DNA of 64,000 nt, taken from positions 3,534,001-3,598,000 of the forward strand of contig NC_003552.1 in the NCBI RefSeq assembly GCF_000007345.1, written 5' to 3'. The notes under the pieces were generated by a model that saw nothing but the letters and a program-made list of their open reading frames with translations, was not told the origin of the DNA and ran no database searches. The DNA comes from Methanosarcina acetivorans C2A. GTDB lineage: Archaea; Halobacteriota; Methanosarcinia; Methanosarcinales; Methanosarcinaceae. Both the position numbers and the translations under genes were made by a program. Positions 46,324-55,537 of the stretch are shown here, in pieces. Each line of letters begins with the position of its first letter. Positions within the stretch are counted from its first letter, which is position 1.

Positions 46324-46980
46324 TCAGTCCAGCAGAATCAATGTATACGGTACAGGAGCCGTATCGTCCATCGGGAACTTTTGGAGCGGAGTACCGATTT
46401 TTTCCAGGGTTTTGTCCATCCTTACCCCGAGCCCCATAAGACACGGCCTGCGGAGAGTCGGGTGATGGCAGGGCCCGCCTGCTCCCGCGCACTTTACGTC
46501 GGAGTAGTCTTTTGTAGCACACCAGGTACACATGCCTGGAAAGGTGGCAAGGGCGGTGTTATATCCCAGGGTCCAGGCGAGTTTTTCGAGTTCAAGGACA
46601 CCGGGCTGAATCGTTTCTTTTCGGTCTTTCATTATTGTTTTCAGGTTATTCTGGAACTGCTGTTTTACAGCTTCGTCTCCAGGAGGTTCGAAGCTGTATT
46701 TTACGAAATTCTCGCTGACTTCCCGGGGAAAGACATTATCGGAATTCCATTCAACGAGAAGGGCCCATTCGTAGTCTGCAAGCATTTTTTTGAATTCGTC
46801 CACTGTCGGGATGAAGGGGGGACAGACACGGCTCCCGTAGCCATTGCAGCCGAAAATACACTTCAGGACAGTTCGATCTTCTATCACGATATTTTCTGCG
46901 GGCAAGAGTCTGAGACTTTTTGCACCCAGCTCTTTTGCCTTTTCTTCCAGAAGCCTGTAGTTTTCATCATCTATCTTCAT
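46324..46980 (-). CDS. DUF2284 predicted metal-binding protein
   Basis: 218 residues with the cysteine pattern of DUF2284: CIFGCNGYGSRVCPPF near residue 40, then a Cys-rich C-terminal half (MCTWCATKDYSDVKCAGAG, CHHPTLRRPCLMG). These proteins probably bind an Fe-S cluster or zinc and are common in anaerobes; the biochemical role is unknown. Convergent with the broken gene at 45152. Confidence 0.88.
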   Translation of the reverse strand: MKIDDENYRLLEEKAKELGAKSLRLLPAENIVIEDRTVLKCIFGCNGYGSRVCPPFIPTVDEFKKMLADYEWALLVEWNSDNVFPREVSENFVKYSFEPPGDEAVKQQFQNNLKTIMKDRKETIQPGVLELEKLAWTLGYNTALATFPGMCTWCATKDYSDVKCAGAGGPCHHPTLRRPCLMGLGVRMDKTLEKIGTPLQKFPMDDTAPVPYTLILLD

Positions 46981-47152
46981 AGTTTATACTCGTATGATCA
47001 AGGACAATAAGTTATGCTGCACTGGGATGACCTTTGTCCAGTTCTCTGCCCTTTTCACTCTTCCAAAAATTAAATTTCTCTTCCCTATTACCCCTTCTAA
47101 ATCCGATGCAATTATATTTCTTGCAGGTGAATAAAGTAATTGGGGTTACTGA

Positions 47153-47611
47153 ATGGGAATCGTCAATTTCAGGAAAATAATGATTGCAACCGATGGTTCG
47201 ATCTGTTCCAGGATAGCTGCGAACTATGCGATAGAGCTTGCCCGTTTGAGCGGGGGCACTGTTTATGCGGTATATGTGGTGTCCACGGATTATTTCTCTT
47301 CTATGGCTGTGGATTTTGACTGGGAAAGGATGAATGAAGCCCTGAAAAAAGAGGGACATGCTGCCGTAAATTATGTAAAAAGGGCAGGAGAGATGGACAG
47401 GGTCGATGTGGCCCCAATCCTGCTTGAAGGACATCCGGCAGATGAGCTGATCCGTTATGCTGAAGACAACGAAATGGATGTCGTTATTATGGGAACCCTC
47501 GGCAAGACCGGGCTTGACAGGCTGCTGCTCGGCAGCGTGGCAGAAAAAGTTGTCCGGCACTGCAAGGTACCGGTAATGGTTATAAGCGAAAAATGCAAAT
47601 TCCGAGGCTGA
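47153..47611 (+). CDS. Universal stress protein (UspA family)
   Basis: 152 residues. Begins FRKIMIATDGSICSRIAANYAIELA and ends with the ATP-binding signature MGTLGKTGLDRLLLGSVAEKVVRHCKVPVMVI (G-x2-G-x9-G-S), so it likely belongs to the ATP-binding USP class. A 203-codon open frame on the other strand is its shadow. Single gene. Confidence 0.94.
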   Translation: MGIVNFRKIMIATDGSICSRIAANYAIELARLSGGTVYAVYVVSTDYFSSMAVDFDWERMNEALKKEGHAAVNYVKRAGEMDRVDVAPILLEGHPADELIRYAEDNEMDVVIMGTLGKTGLDRLLLGSVAEKVVRHCKVPVMVISEKCKFRG

Positions 47612-47744
47612 AGATCCCAAAAAAATAACGTTCAGCCTCAGGTTTATGTTCTCTGTATCTTCATCAATCTATTTCTATTCAACAGTCCTTCTTTTACTTT
47701 CTTCTTTAGCCTGGCAGACGATTTCTTTTTAACTTAGATCCGGC

Positions 47745-47816
47745 TTCAATTGGCTTCAATCCAGCTTTTAATCAGCTTTTAATCAGTTTTCAATCAGCTT
47801 TCAATCAGATTCCAAT
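47745..47816. repeat. Short tandem AATCAGCTTTC-type repeats
   Basis: GGCTTCAATC and then TTTTAATCAGC/TTTCAATCAGC units recur about six times immediately after the stop codon of the polyferredoxin gene (which reads toward them). Confidence 0.6.
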
Positions 47817-49286
47817 TCAGCCTTCGATCTTCTTTTTCACGGCTGCAGCAGTGCTTTCCGGAGAATCGGTTTCCCAGAGTTTCCTGACCTTTGCACTCTT
47901 AAGGGCAGGAATGAGGGAATCGATTTTTGCCTGCACGGCTGCAAGCGCCTCTTCATCGGTACATGGAGGCTCTATACCCATAAACTTCTGGGCTTTGAGG
48001 GTTTCCGTTTCTCTGAAGACGGCACGGTCAACCCCCTTCCGGACTCCGGTCTTCAGGGACTCTATCGCATCCCTCCACTGGGAAGCCCAGGGAGTATCCG
48101 GGATCTTGGTGTGGTGGACATCGGTTCTTTCCACTTTTATGGCTCCAAGGTGGCAGGCTTTCACACAGGCCCCGCAGTACATGCAGAAATCCTCGGCGAA
48201 AGCAATCTTTCGAGGGTCTTCGGGGTCTGTAGGCACGTACCAGAGTTCCGAGGGGCAAACATTAAAACAGCCACGGCAGCCCTGGGGGTCACACTCCTTC
48301 AGGTTAAGTTCGATAAGGCTCAGTTTCCCTTCCATGGGCTTTTGCAGGTCCACAGCTTCGTAGGGGCAGACAGCCTGACAGCGGGCGCACTGTGTGCATT
48401 TCATGTCATCAACTGTTACCTTGCCTTCCACCTTCGGAGCTTCGCAGGGGCGTTCCCCTTTGACCTTTATTGCCTCTTCCGGGCAGAGGTCTTGGCAGAG
48501 CACACAGTAATCGCATTTATCCTCGTCTACAAGGAGCTGCTCAAAAGGCACAGGGTTATCAGGGGTAGGTTCACGTTCAAGCAGGATGAAAGCGTCGCAG
48601 AATCGGGCGCAGATCCCGCAGAAGTTGCATTTTTCGGGGTCAATTTCGATTTCACCCCCCGCTCCTTCCTTAAAGGGAGCTATCTCTTCTTTTTTCGGGA
48701 AGGTGAACTCGACTTCGATTGCGTCCTGCGGGCAGGCTCCTTCACAGAGGGCGCAGGGGAGGCATTTTTCGTTGATATTCACAAACGCATCGTATTTTGG
48801 ATACTGTTCTTCATCAGGAACCTCTCCTACGGATTCGAAGGTTATGGCATGCACAGGGCAGAGGTTTGAACACATCCTGCAGAAGGTGCATTTATCAAGG
48901 TCCATCATGACAGGAGGGGCATCAAGCCCGGTTGCGATCTCATGCATGGGGCCCAGTTCAAGAGCTTTTGTGGGGCAGATATCCACACAGATCCCGCAGC
49001 CGTTGCAGCGCTTGTAATCGTAATCGAGGGTCTTGAGAGACTTCTCGGTTGCCTGCGTATAGAGGAAATGGCTTCCCTGCAGGTCCATGCTGGTCGTAAC
49101 CGTGAGCTTTTCCTGGTTTTCTTCTTCTGGCTCCGCCTCTGCCTGCTCCTCAAACTCTTCGGATTCGAGATCCTCAGTTTCATTTTCTCCTTTTTCGGAC
49201 TCTTCGTTTTCTCCGGCTCCACAGCAGCACCCGCCACATACCTGAGTTTCCTGCTCCGGGAACTCTTCGGGTTCATTCTCGCTCAC
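47817..49286 (-). CDS. Polyferredoxin with eight 4Fe-4S motifs, partner of HdrA
   Basis: 489 residues. GTG start overlapping the hdrA stop (GTGA) with GGAGGTGA four bases upstream, so translation is coupled. A Cys-rich start (CGGCCCG) and an acidic linker precede eight cluster motifs: CNGCGICVDIC, CTFCRMCSNLC, CLPCALCEGAC, CNFCGICARFC, CDYCVLCQDLC, CTQCARCQAVC, a C-x4-C-x2-C-x3-C variant (CDPQGCRGCFNVC) and CMYCGACVKAC. A C-terminal helical part of about 90 residues lacks cysteines. It probably feeds electrons to or from the HdrA-MvhD protein. Confidence 0.92.
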   Translation of the reverse strand: MSENEPEEFPEQETQVCGGCCCGAGENEESEKGENETEDLESEEFEEQAEAEPEEENQEKLTVTTSMDLQGSHFLYTQATEKSLKTLDYDYKRCNGCGICVDICPTKALELGPMHEIATGLDAPPVMMDLDKCTFCRMCSNLCPVHAITFESVGEVPDEEQYPKYDAFVNINEKCLPCALCEGACPQDAIEVEFTFPKKEEIAPFKEGAGGEIEIDPEKCNFCGICARFCDAFILLEREPTPDNPVPFEQLLVDEDKCDYCVLCQDLCPEEAIKVKGERPCEAPKVEGKVTVDDMKCTQCARCQAVCPYEAVDLQKPMEGKLSLIELNLKECDPQGCRGCFNVCPSELWYVPTDPEDPRKIAFAEDFCMYCGACVKACHLGAIKVERTDVHHTKIPDTPWASQWRDAIESLKTGVRKGVDRAVFRETETLKAQKFMGIEPPCTDEEALAAVQAKIDSLIPALKSAKVRKLWETDSPESTAAAVKKKIEG

Positions 49287-51664
49287 TGTGTCACCTCCTC
49301 AACCCCGGGAACAGCACATTCTTGCTTGAACTCGCTTCCTATGGGCCCTATTTCTTCGAGTTCCTTTACAAACTCATTAATCGTATTTGAGAAACGTTCT
49401 CCTTCGGCAGCCGAGATCCAGAGAGTCCGGAGTCTTTTCGGGTCAAGCCCGATTTCCTTAATGACTTCTTTTAAGATGTCCATACGCTTTTTCGCATCAA
49501 AGTTTCCGTGAATATAGTGGCACTCATCCATCCTGCAGCCCGCAACAAGCACGCCGTCCGCTCCGCCTTTGAGGGCTTCAAGCACGAATTCGGGGTTTAC
49601 CCTTGCCGAACACATGGTACGGATTACCCTGATGTTTGTCGGATAACGGATCCTTGACATTCCGGTCAGGTCGGCACAGGCATAACTGCACCAGTTGCAG
49701 AGGAAAGCCACAATAAAGGGGCACTGGGACTTATGAGCAGTTGCCTCCCTGACCTGGGCAAGGATCTGTTCGTTTTCAAAGTTCCGCATCTGAATTGCCC
49801 CAACAGGGCATGCGGCACTGCAGTCCCCGCAGCCGTAACAGGAGACCTCGTCCACAACAGCTTTTTTATTCTCAATGCTGATCTTTCCGAATTTGCAGAC
49901 TTCCACACATGTCCTGCAGCCAATGCACTTATCAGGATCAACATGGGCTCCCATGGGGTCGGCTTCAAGTTCTCCGGTCCCGAGAAGCTGCATAACTTTA
50001 GAGGCACAGGCACTGCCCTGAGCTATGGAGACCTGGATTTCTTTGGGCCCCGAAGCACAGCCTGCAAGGAAAACTCCGCTTACCGGGGCATCTACAGGAC
50101 GCATTTTCGGATGGGCGCTTGCAAAGAAACGGTCCGGGCGACGCGCAAGGTTAAGCATCCTGCCTATTCCCTCTGCAGCCTTGGTCGGCTCGTAGCCTGT
50201 CGAGAGCACAACAAGGTCATGGGCTTCTTCTTCAACGCTGGATTCCAGGGTATTTTCGAAACGGACAACGGGCCTTCCGTCTTCGCCGGAATAGACCTCG
50301 GCAACCTTTCCACGGATGAAGTCAACACCCATTTCCTGAGTCCTTGTGTAGTATTCTTCGTACATCTCCCCCGCAGCCCGTATATCGATATAGTGGATAG
50401 TAACATCAGTATCAGGGTAGCGTTCCTTTACCATCTGGGAATTTTTAAGGGCTGCCATACAGCAGACCCTTGAACAGTATTCGTTGCCTACGGTTTTGTC
50501 CCTTGATCCTACACACTGGATAAATGCAACGCTTTTTGGGGGCTCACCGGTGGAAGGCACAAGGACTCTTCCTCCTGTCGGGCCTGCAGAGTTCAGCATC
50601 CGTTCAAGCTGCATATTCGTTATGACATCGGGATATTTTCCAAACCCGTACTCCTTTTTCCGGGAAGCGTCAAAGAGCTGGTAACCTGTAGAAACGATTA
50701 TGGCTCCGGCTTCGAATTCGATTTCCTCCGGCTTCTGTTCGTAATCCACAGCTTCTGCAGGACATGCCAGCTGGCAGAGCCCGCAACCCACACAGTGGTC
50801 AGGGTCGATTAACACTACCTGAGGAACGGACTGGGGGATTGGCATATAGATAGCCCGGGTCTTTCCGATCCCGTAGTTCATGGGGTTTTCGATTTCAACA
50901 GGGCAGACCCCGGAGCAGAGGTCAACGCAGCCCTTGCATTTGTCCTCAAGTACGAACCTTGGTTTGCGTTTGACCCTAACATGGAATTTTCCGACCGATC
51001 CTGAGATATCGGTAACCTCAGAATATGTATAAAGAGTGATGTTGGGATGGTTCTGAACTTCTGTCATTTTGGGAGCAAGCACACAGATCGAGCAGTCGTT
51101 TGTCGGGAATACTTCATTCATCAGGGCCATTTTGCCTCCGATTGTAGATTCCTTCTCTACCATGGTTACGGGAAAACCGGCTTCTGCAAGGTTTAAGGCG
51201 GCTTCGATTCCTGCAACCCCTCCCCCTATGATAAGAACATTTCGGCTGGCTTTTGAGTTTGTTGCACTCAATTCCCTTAGGAACCGGGCTTTTGCAACCC
51301 CCATCCTTATCAGGTCAAAAGCTTTCTGGGTCGCCATCTGCGGGTCATCCGCATGCACCCAGGAGCACTGCTCTCTTATGTTTACCATCTCCATTAGGTA
51401 AGGATTAAGGCCGGCTTTTTCCATGACGTGCCTGAAGGTCTTTTCGTGCAGCCTTGGGGAACAGGCAGCTACCACAACCCTGTCAAGTTTGTTATCTTTT
51501 ATGTCCTTAATGATGCCTTCCTGTCCGGAATCGGAACATAGAAACTGTACTTCCCGGGCAAGCACCACATCTTCCAGTTCGTTTGCCATTGCCTCAAGGG
51601 CTGAAACGTCAATTACTCCTGCAATGTTCAGTCCGCAATGGCAAATGTAGACTCCGATTCGCAT
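49283..51664 (-). CDS. hdrA2: HdrA-MvhD fusion, electron-bifurcating heterodisulfide reductase subunit A
   Basis: 793 residues from ATG 51664 (MRIGVYICHCG), with GGAG nine bases upstream; an upstream ATG at 51733 is unlikely. Order: N-terminal HdrA domain, FAD fold NVLIIGGGVAGIEAALNLAEAG, HdrA-specific NDCSICVLAPKM, two 4Fe-4S motifs (CKGCVDLCSGVC, CVGCGLCQLAC), FAD C-half, two more 4Fe-4S motifs (CIGCRTCVEVC, CYGCGDCSAAC) and an MvhD domain (CNWCSYACAD, MCSARV, VAGCRMDECHYIHGN). This fused form is described in M. acetivorans as HdrA2, which with HdrB2C2 couples ferredoxin and F420 to CoM-S-S-CoB. hdrB and hdrC are not in this window. Confidence 0.95.
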   Translation of the reverse strand: MRIGVYICHCGLNIAGVIDVSALEAMANELEDVVLAREVQFLCSDSGQEGIIKDIKDNKLDRVVVAACSPRLHEKTFRHVMEKAGLNPYLMEMVNIREQCSWVHADDPQMATQKAFDLIRMGVAKARFLRELSATNSKASRNVLIIGGGVAGIEAALNLAEAGFPVTMVEKESTIGGKMALMNEVFPTNDCSICVLAPKMTEVQNHPNITLYTYSEVTDISGSVGKFHVRVKRKPRFVLEDKCKGCVDLCSGVCPVEIENPMNYGIGKTRAIYMPIPQSVPQVVLIDPDHCVGCGLCQLACPAEAVDYEQKPEEIEFEAGAIIVSTGYQLFDASRKKEYGFGKYPDVITNMQLERMLNSAGPTGGRVLVPSTGEPPKSVAFIQCVGSRDKTVGNEYCSRVCCMAALKNSQMVKERYPDTDVTIHYIDIRAAGEMYEEYYTRTQEMGVDFIRGKVAEVYSGEDGRPVVRFENTLESSVEEEAHDLVVLSTGYEPTKAAEGIGRMLNLARRPDRFFASAHPKMRPVDAPVSGVFLAGCASGPKEIQVSIAQGSACASKVMQLLGTGELEADPMGAHVDPDKCIGCRTCVEVCKFGKISIENKKAVVDEVSCYGCGDCSAACPVGAIQMRNFENEQILAQVREATAHKSQCPFIVAFLCNWCSYACADLTGMSRIRYPTNIRVIRTMCSARVNPEFVLEALKGGADGVLVAGCRMDECHYIHGNFDAKKRMDILKEVIKEIGLDPKRLRTLWISAAEGERFSNTINEFVKELEEIGPIGSEFKQECAVPGVEEVTQ

Positions 51665-51728
51665 GCTTGTTGACTCCTTATATTTACAAATATTCTTCGA
51701 ATTGAGTTTTGATATATCTTTTGATGTG

Positions 51729-51752
51729 ATCATATATATAATATATAAGTTA
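51729..51752 (-). promoter_or_regulatory. Possible TATA region of the hdrA operon
   Basis: A run of alternating T and A (TTATATATTATATATATGAT on the minus strand) lies about 65-85 bases before the hdrA start, plausible for an archaeal promoter with a leader of about 45 bases. Confidence 0.4.
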
Positions 51753-51880
51753 AAATTTTGAAAATTATAATTCTAAAACGCTTTTCTGCACAACATTTAC
51801 TCTCGTGCAGTAAAAGTAAGGTCCTGTATGGTCCGGTTCATATTATTCTTGTAAGAGCCTGGAAAAACTTTTCTTTATTT

Positions 51881-52040
51881 TTCCATTCAGGTTTTCATTC
51901 AGGTTTCCATTCAGGTTTCCATTCAGGTTTCCATTCAGGTTTCCATTCAGGTTTCCATTCAGGTTTCCATCTAGATTTCCATTCAGGTTTCCATCTAGAT
52001 TTTCATTCTGGTTTTCCTTCAGATTTTCCTTCAGGCTTTC
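51881..52040. repeat. 12-bp minisatellite, ~13 copies
   Basis: Unit GGTTTCCATTCA with minor variants (CATCTAGATT, CCTTCAGATT). Because 12 is a multiple of three, frames on both strands stay open across it and read FHSG repeats on plus and NGNL repeats on minus. It sits about 130 bases upstream of the hdrA promoter region. Confidence 0.85.
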
Positions 52041-52076
52041 CAGATACCTGTGAGCTTTGTGTTTTATAAATCTCAA

Positions 52077-52800
52077 TATAAATTTTCCCTCAAACAGGAT
52101 AAAAATGTAGCCGTTTTATACAAAATCAAAACCTTTATTTTGTAAATGTTTTCCGAGCCTCGTCCCTGCAGCTTTTTCATAATGAATAGTATCAAATTCA
52201 GAATTATTATCCTGAAACACACGCCTTTTTAGCTTTTCCAGTGACTTTCAGATTATCTTTTTTGAGCTTTATTGCAGACATGAAATATAGGGCAACTGTA
52301 ATTTCATCATGGGTAATCCGTGGACTTTTTAGAGAAAAAAATATTTACACATATTTTATATATTATATATAATATTTATATTATAGTTATGCTAATTTCA
52401 TATATATTAAGTTTTAGATTCCTGTTAAGGCCTGTGTTTAAGTTCCCTGAAGAGAAGCTGGTTAATTTGAGAGAGTAAGCTAAGATAAACTGATTGAAGG
52501 CTTTTTGGGCTCACCAATTAATTTATAGTTTGAGAACTTAATCCGTAATCTATCAGTCAGTATCGAATTGTTATTTATTATATATGCGGGAATTTTCCTG
52601 TGAGCAGGGGTATAATAAAATTTTCAAAAATAATTCTCAAGAATAATTGTCAAAAACCTGGATAAGTTACAGTTCTCAGGCAATCGTCTCAGACAGTTAT
52701 GCCAGAGTAAGAGTGCTCCTGACTCCCGATCTAATATTTCCGTGTATGACCTTCTCACGAATAACCAGTATCACTCTTACAAAAACAGGAGGGAACTCTA
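52077..52800. other. AT-rich intergenic stretch
   Basis: No gene supported in about 720 bases. Very AT-rich at 52345-52410 (TATATTATATATAATATTTA). It holds the promoter for the reductase gene at 52801 and perhaps control sequences for the divergent hdrA operon. Confidence 0.4.
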
Positions 52801-53082
52801 ATGAGTGAACATGATGAATTAAAAAATAAGATGTATGAATGGACAGAAAAATACGCAAACAAGGCAGGCTACAGGCTTAACCCGGATAAAGAAGCTCTTG
52901 ATTATGTTCTTGACGGGCTTGCTTCAAGGATTGAAAAGTTTGGGAGGCGCTACTGTCCCTGCAGAATAGTAACCGGGGACGAGGATGAGGATAAAAAGAT
53001 AGTTTGTCCCTGCATCTATCATAAGGATGAAATTGAGAAAGATGGAAACTGCCACTGTGAACTTTTCTTCAAGCCCTCCTGA
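52801..53082 (+). CDS. Ferredoxin:thioredoxin reductase catalytic-chain family protein
   Basis: 93 residues with the full signature of the FTR catalytic subunit: RRYCPCR, then IVCPCIYH, then NCHCELF (CPC, CPC, CHC), which hold a 4Fe-4S cluster next to a redox-active disulfide. A strong ribosome site (GGAGGG) precedes ATG 52801. In Methanosarcina such proteins pass electrons from ferredoxin to disulfides. It stands next to, and divergent from, the HdrA-MvhD operon. Confidence 0.93.
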   Translation: MSEHDELKNKMYEWTEKYANKAGYRLNPDKEALDYVLDGLASRIEKFGRRYCPCRIVTGDEDEDKKIVCPCIYHKDEIEKDGNCHCELFFKPS

Positions 53083-53204
53083 CGGATTTTGTTCTGCCAG
53101 ACCTGCTCCAAAAACGGGCTTTAAATGTTATCAGCGAAGGTGGGGGAGGACAATCTCTATAAATACTTTTTGTCCTTCCAGCCTCTCAAAGCTTTTCACT
53201 TAGA

Positions 53205-53920
53205 GCCTAATTGAAAAGTCTTGCTGCTCTGAAAGTTATCCATACGCATGCGAAATGTAGCATTGCCAGGTAATTCTCAATCTTCTTTTCTCATCTAATA
53301 AGCAATCTTCTAAATCTGTTTATCCATGAATGTGTCCTTTCCACAACCCACCTTCTTGTCCTATAACCTGGTATATCTATTCTTATGTTTTCTTCTCCAC
53401 ATCTCCTGATATGGCAGTATATCCGTAGTCATCAACCAATTCTCTGATATCAGGAAAATCATATCCTTTATCCATGCGGATATTCTGAGTTACTTCATGT
53501 GAAGGTCTTTCAATAACAATAGCATCAAGAGTCCCTTTTATAAGCATTTTATCATGACGATTTGCTCCATCCACAACAACAGAAAGTGGTATGCCTTTCG
53601 CATCAGTTAATATACTTCTTTTTGTGCCTTTTTTCCTCGATCAGCAGGATTAGTTCCGGCCCCAGCTCCACCCAATGGTGCTTTTATCATAGCTCCATCA
53701 ATTGCTTGCCACTCCCACTCTAGCCCTTTTTCATTATAATAATCCAGCAGACCAGTTTGCCACATTCGTTCAAATAATCCATCTTTCTGCCACTCTTGGA
53801 ATCGATCATGGACAGTACCTGGCACTCCATAACATCTTGGAAATGCTTTCCATTGGTAACCTGTACGAAGGAGATAAAAAATACCACTCATTATTTTCCA
53901 ATCATCTTCTCGACTCCTGA
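53205..53920 (-). pseudogene. IS5-family transposase pseudogene (second IS5 type)
   Basis: Reading on the minus strand: EDDWKIMSGIFYLLRTGYQW, the first Asp in WQAIDGAMIKAP, a frameshift near 53635, then VVVDGANRHD, MDKGYDFPD (second Asp), another break, TRRWVVERTHSW (Glu) and a TGA after RRLLIR. It ends with a typical IS5 tail (FRAARLFN). The N terminus is missing at the junction with the plus-strand gene fragment at 53915. Different from the IS5 copy at 5827. Confidence 0.85.
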
Positions 53921-54223
53921 AAATATGTGCAGGCAGCGCCTCTAGGGGAACACCGCGAATTGCACGCCCTGTGGCCCATAATTACCAATAACAAGAAAGC
54001 TTATGCCCACCATCCAGAAACACTGAGTTGGAAAGGAAAGTTAAAGGCTCTCTACCTGAGACATGAGGCTCTTGTGGAAGAAATGGGAAGAAGAGGATAT
54101 AATCACCATACCCCTCTTGACCCCGCCCTTGCTACAGGAAAAGCCGTGCAGGACGAGTTTGTTGACTCTTATGAAAAGCAGGTACGGATCCTCAAAGAAA
54201 GAGGATACGAATGCCGGGTCTGA
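53915..54223 (+). pseudogene. Probable pyrimidine-dimer DNA glycosylase family gene, truncated by IS5
   Basis: The plus strand reads PENMCRQRL, then with one missing base GEHRELHALWPIITNNKKAY, HHPETLSWKGKLKALYLRHE and AVQDEFVDSYEKQ, ending at 54223. This agrees with the conserved part of a family annotated as pyrimidine-dimer DNA glycosylase/endonuclease V (recalled, not searched). The first 10-15 residues are replaced by the IS5 remnant and a one-base deletion breaks the frame, so it is probably inactive unless a GTG at 53927 serves as start. Confidence 0.55.
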
Positions 54224-54540
54224 CCGGAAGTTTCCAGAAACCCGCGAATCCACATAAAACCCATAAACTCCGAATTTTTTCGAAGAACATCTCAATGTTT
54301 GAGAATTTTCTTAGTTTTATCAAAGCGTTGATTTTACAAAATATTATATATATTGTTATCGATAGTTATTAATATAATAAGAGCAGAGATAGAGAGACAA
54401 AACAGATATAATGAGAAAAGCTGTTAATGACAATATAAGAAGCAAGAGAATGGAAAAGTAAGGCATCAAGACAGTGAGTATTCAAAATACTACTCTGGAC
54501 CGAATAAGAATCTAAGGAACTTCAAAGGACTTAAATTTCA
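54224..54540. other. Intergenic stretch with likely promoter
   Basis: AT-rich; TTACAAAATATTATATATATTG near 54332-54355 is a plausible TATA region for the regulator-AhpD-regulator operon. No gene. Confidence 0.4.
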
Positions 54541-55137
54541 ATGGCTCTTGTGCTGGATGAAGAAGAGATATGGGTTCTTGAATGCATAAAAGAAGCCCGT
54601 ATAGACAAGGGATTTCATATTCGAGACATTATAAAGAAAGCTAAAACCGGATATGGATTATCAAGGTCGACAGTTTACGAAATAGTGGGTTATCTGGAGT
54701 TTCACGGCCTTATAAAGACTAATAAAGCCGGGAACAGAGAAATTGACGGGTCAGTAGCTTATTTTGTAACGTGTCTTGGATGCGGGAAGGAAATTCCGGG
54801 GAGCGAATACGTCAAAGAAAACGGAAAGCCTGTATGTGAGGACTGTTACCTGGAAGTGCACCAGAAAATAAAGTTTGCAGACCCTGTGGCAGTGCGTTCT
54901 AAAAAACTCTTCAGAAAACAGCACGGGTTTGAAGGAACCGACGGCCTGACCGAACTGCAAAAAGAAATTTATGACTTTATCCTGGAGGAAGGAGGAGCAA
55001 CCCCCGAAAAGATCTCGAAGCTTTTCAAACTCACCCTGCAGGAGACCAGTAACCAGCTTGCATTATTGCGGCACTGCGAACTTTTGAAGTGGAGAAAAAT
55101 GGGAGAAGAAATGTATATGGTACCTTTTGACTCCTGA
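54541..55137 (+). CDS. Two-winged-helix, zinc-ribbon putative transcription regulator
   Basis: 198 residues. An N-terminal winged helix (residues 8-70, RSTVYEIVGYLEFHGLIK as recognition region), a zinc finger with Cys78, Cys81, Cys99 and Cys102 (CLGC...CEDC), a linker VAVRSKKLFRKQ, and a second winged helix (residues 138-195, with LLRHCELLKW). It precedes an AhpD gene and a second copy of its own zinc-ribbon plus winged-helix half. It may sense redox state or metal through the Cys4 site (inference). Confidence 0.8.
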   Translation: MALVLDEEEIWVLECIKEARIDKGFHIRDIIKKAKTGYGLSRSTVYEIVGYLEFHGLIKTNKAGNREIDGSVAYFVTCLGCGKEIPGSEYVKENGKPVCEDCYLEVHQKIKFADPVAVRSKKLFRKQHGFEGTDGLTELQKEIYDFILEEGGATPEKISKLFKLTLQETSNQLALLRHCELLKWRKMGEEMYMVPFDS

Positions 55138-55188
55138 AAGTTCTTGTATAGTGTATATATGTACTTTGAAGCTTTCTGAGGTGAGAAG

Positions 55189-55518
55189 TTGACAGATAAA
55201 ACAGAGATGAACGAAAGGATGAAAGAAATGGCCGGGGAACTCCCGGGAGTGATGAACGCTATGATGGGACTTCATTCAGAAGTCGTCAAAGACGGAGCTT
55301 TAAGTGCCCGGACAAAAGAGCTGATGATGGTGGGGATTGCAGTTGCCCTGCGCTGTGAGCCCTGCCTCTGGAAGCATGTTCCCGAAGCCGTAAACCTTGG
55401 AGCAAACAGGAAAGAGATCATGGAGGCGGTCAGCACTGCAATAGTGATGGGAGGAGGGCCTTCAGTAGCTTACGGGTCAACGGTTGTTCTCAAAATTCTT
55501 GATGAAATGAATGTTTGA
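55189..55518 (+). CDS. AhpD-like carboxymuconolactone decarboxylase family protein
   Basis: 109 residues. TTG start at 55189 with GAGGTGAGAAG upstream. The CMD fold shows LSARTKELMMVGIAVALRCEPC, i.e. the CxxC-x3-H redox motif (CEPCLWKH) of AhpD-type alkylhydroperoxidases, and the C-terminal AIVMGGGPSVAYG. It would reduce peroxides or thiol partners. It sits between two related zinc-ribbon regulators, separated by 51 and 19 bases. Confidence 0.92.
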   Translation: MTDKTEMNERMKEMAGELPGVMNAMMGLHSEVVKDGALSARTKELMMVGIAVALRCEPCLWKHVPEAVNLGANRKEIMEAVSTAIVMGGGPSVAYGSTVVLKILDEMNV

Positions 55519-55537
55519 AACTTCGGAGGGATAAAAG

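Noticed and set aside
47012-47620. 202-codon minus-strand open frame
   Set aside because: Antisense to the clear universal stress protein gene.
51888-52069. Possible CRISPR or protein-coding FHSG/NGNL repeat
   Set aside because: Unit of 12 bp without spacers is a minisatellite; openness on both strands follows from the unit length being a multiple of three.
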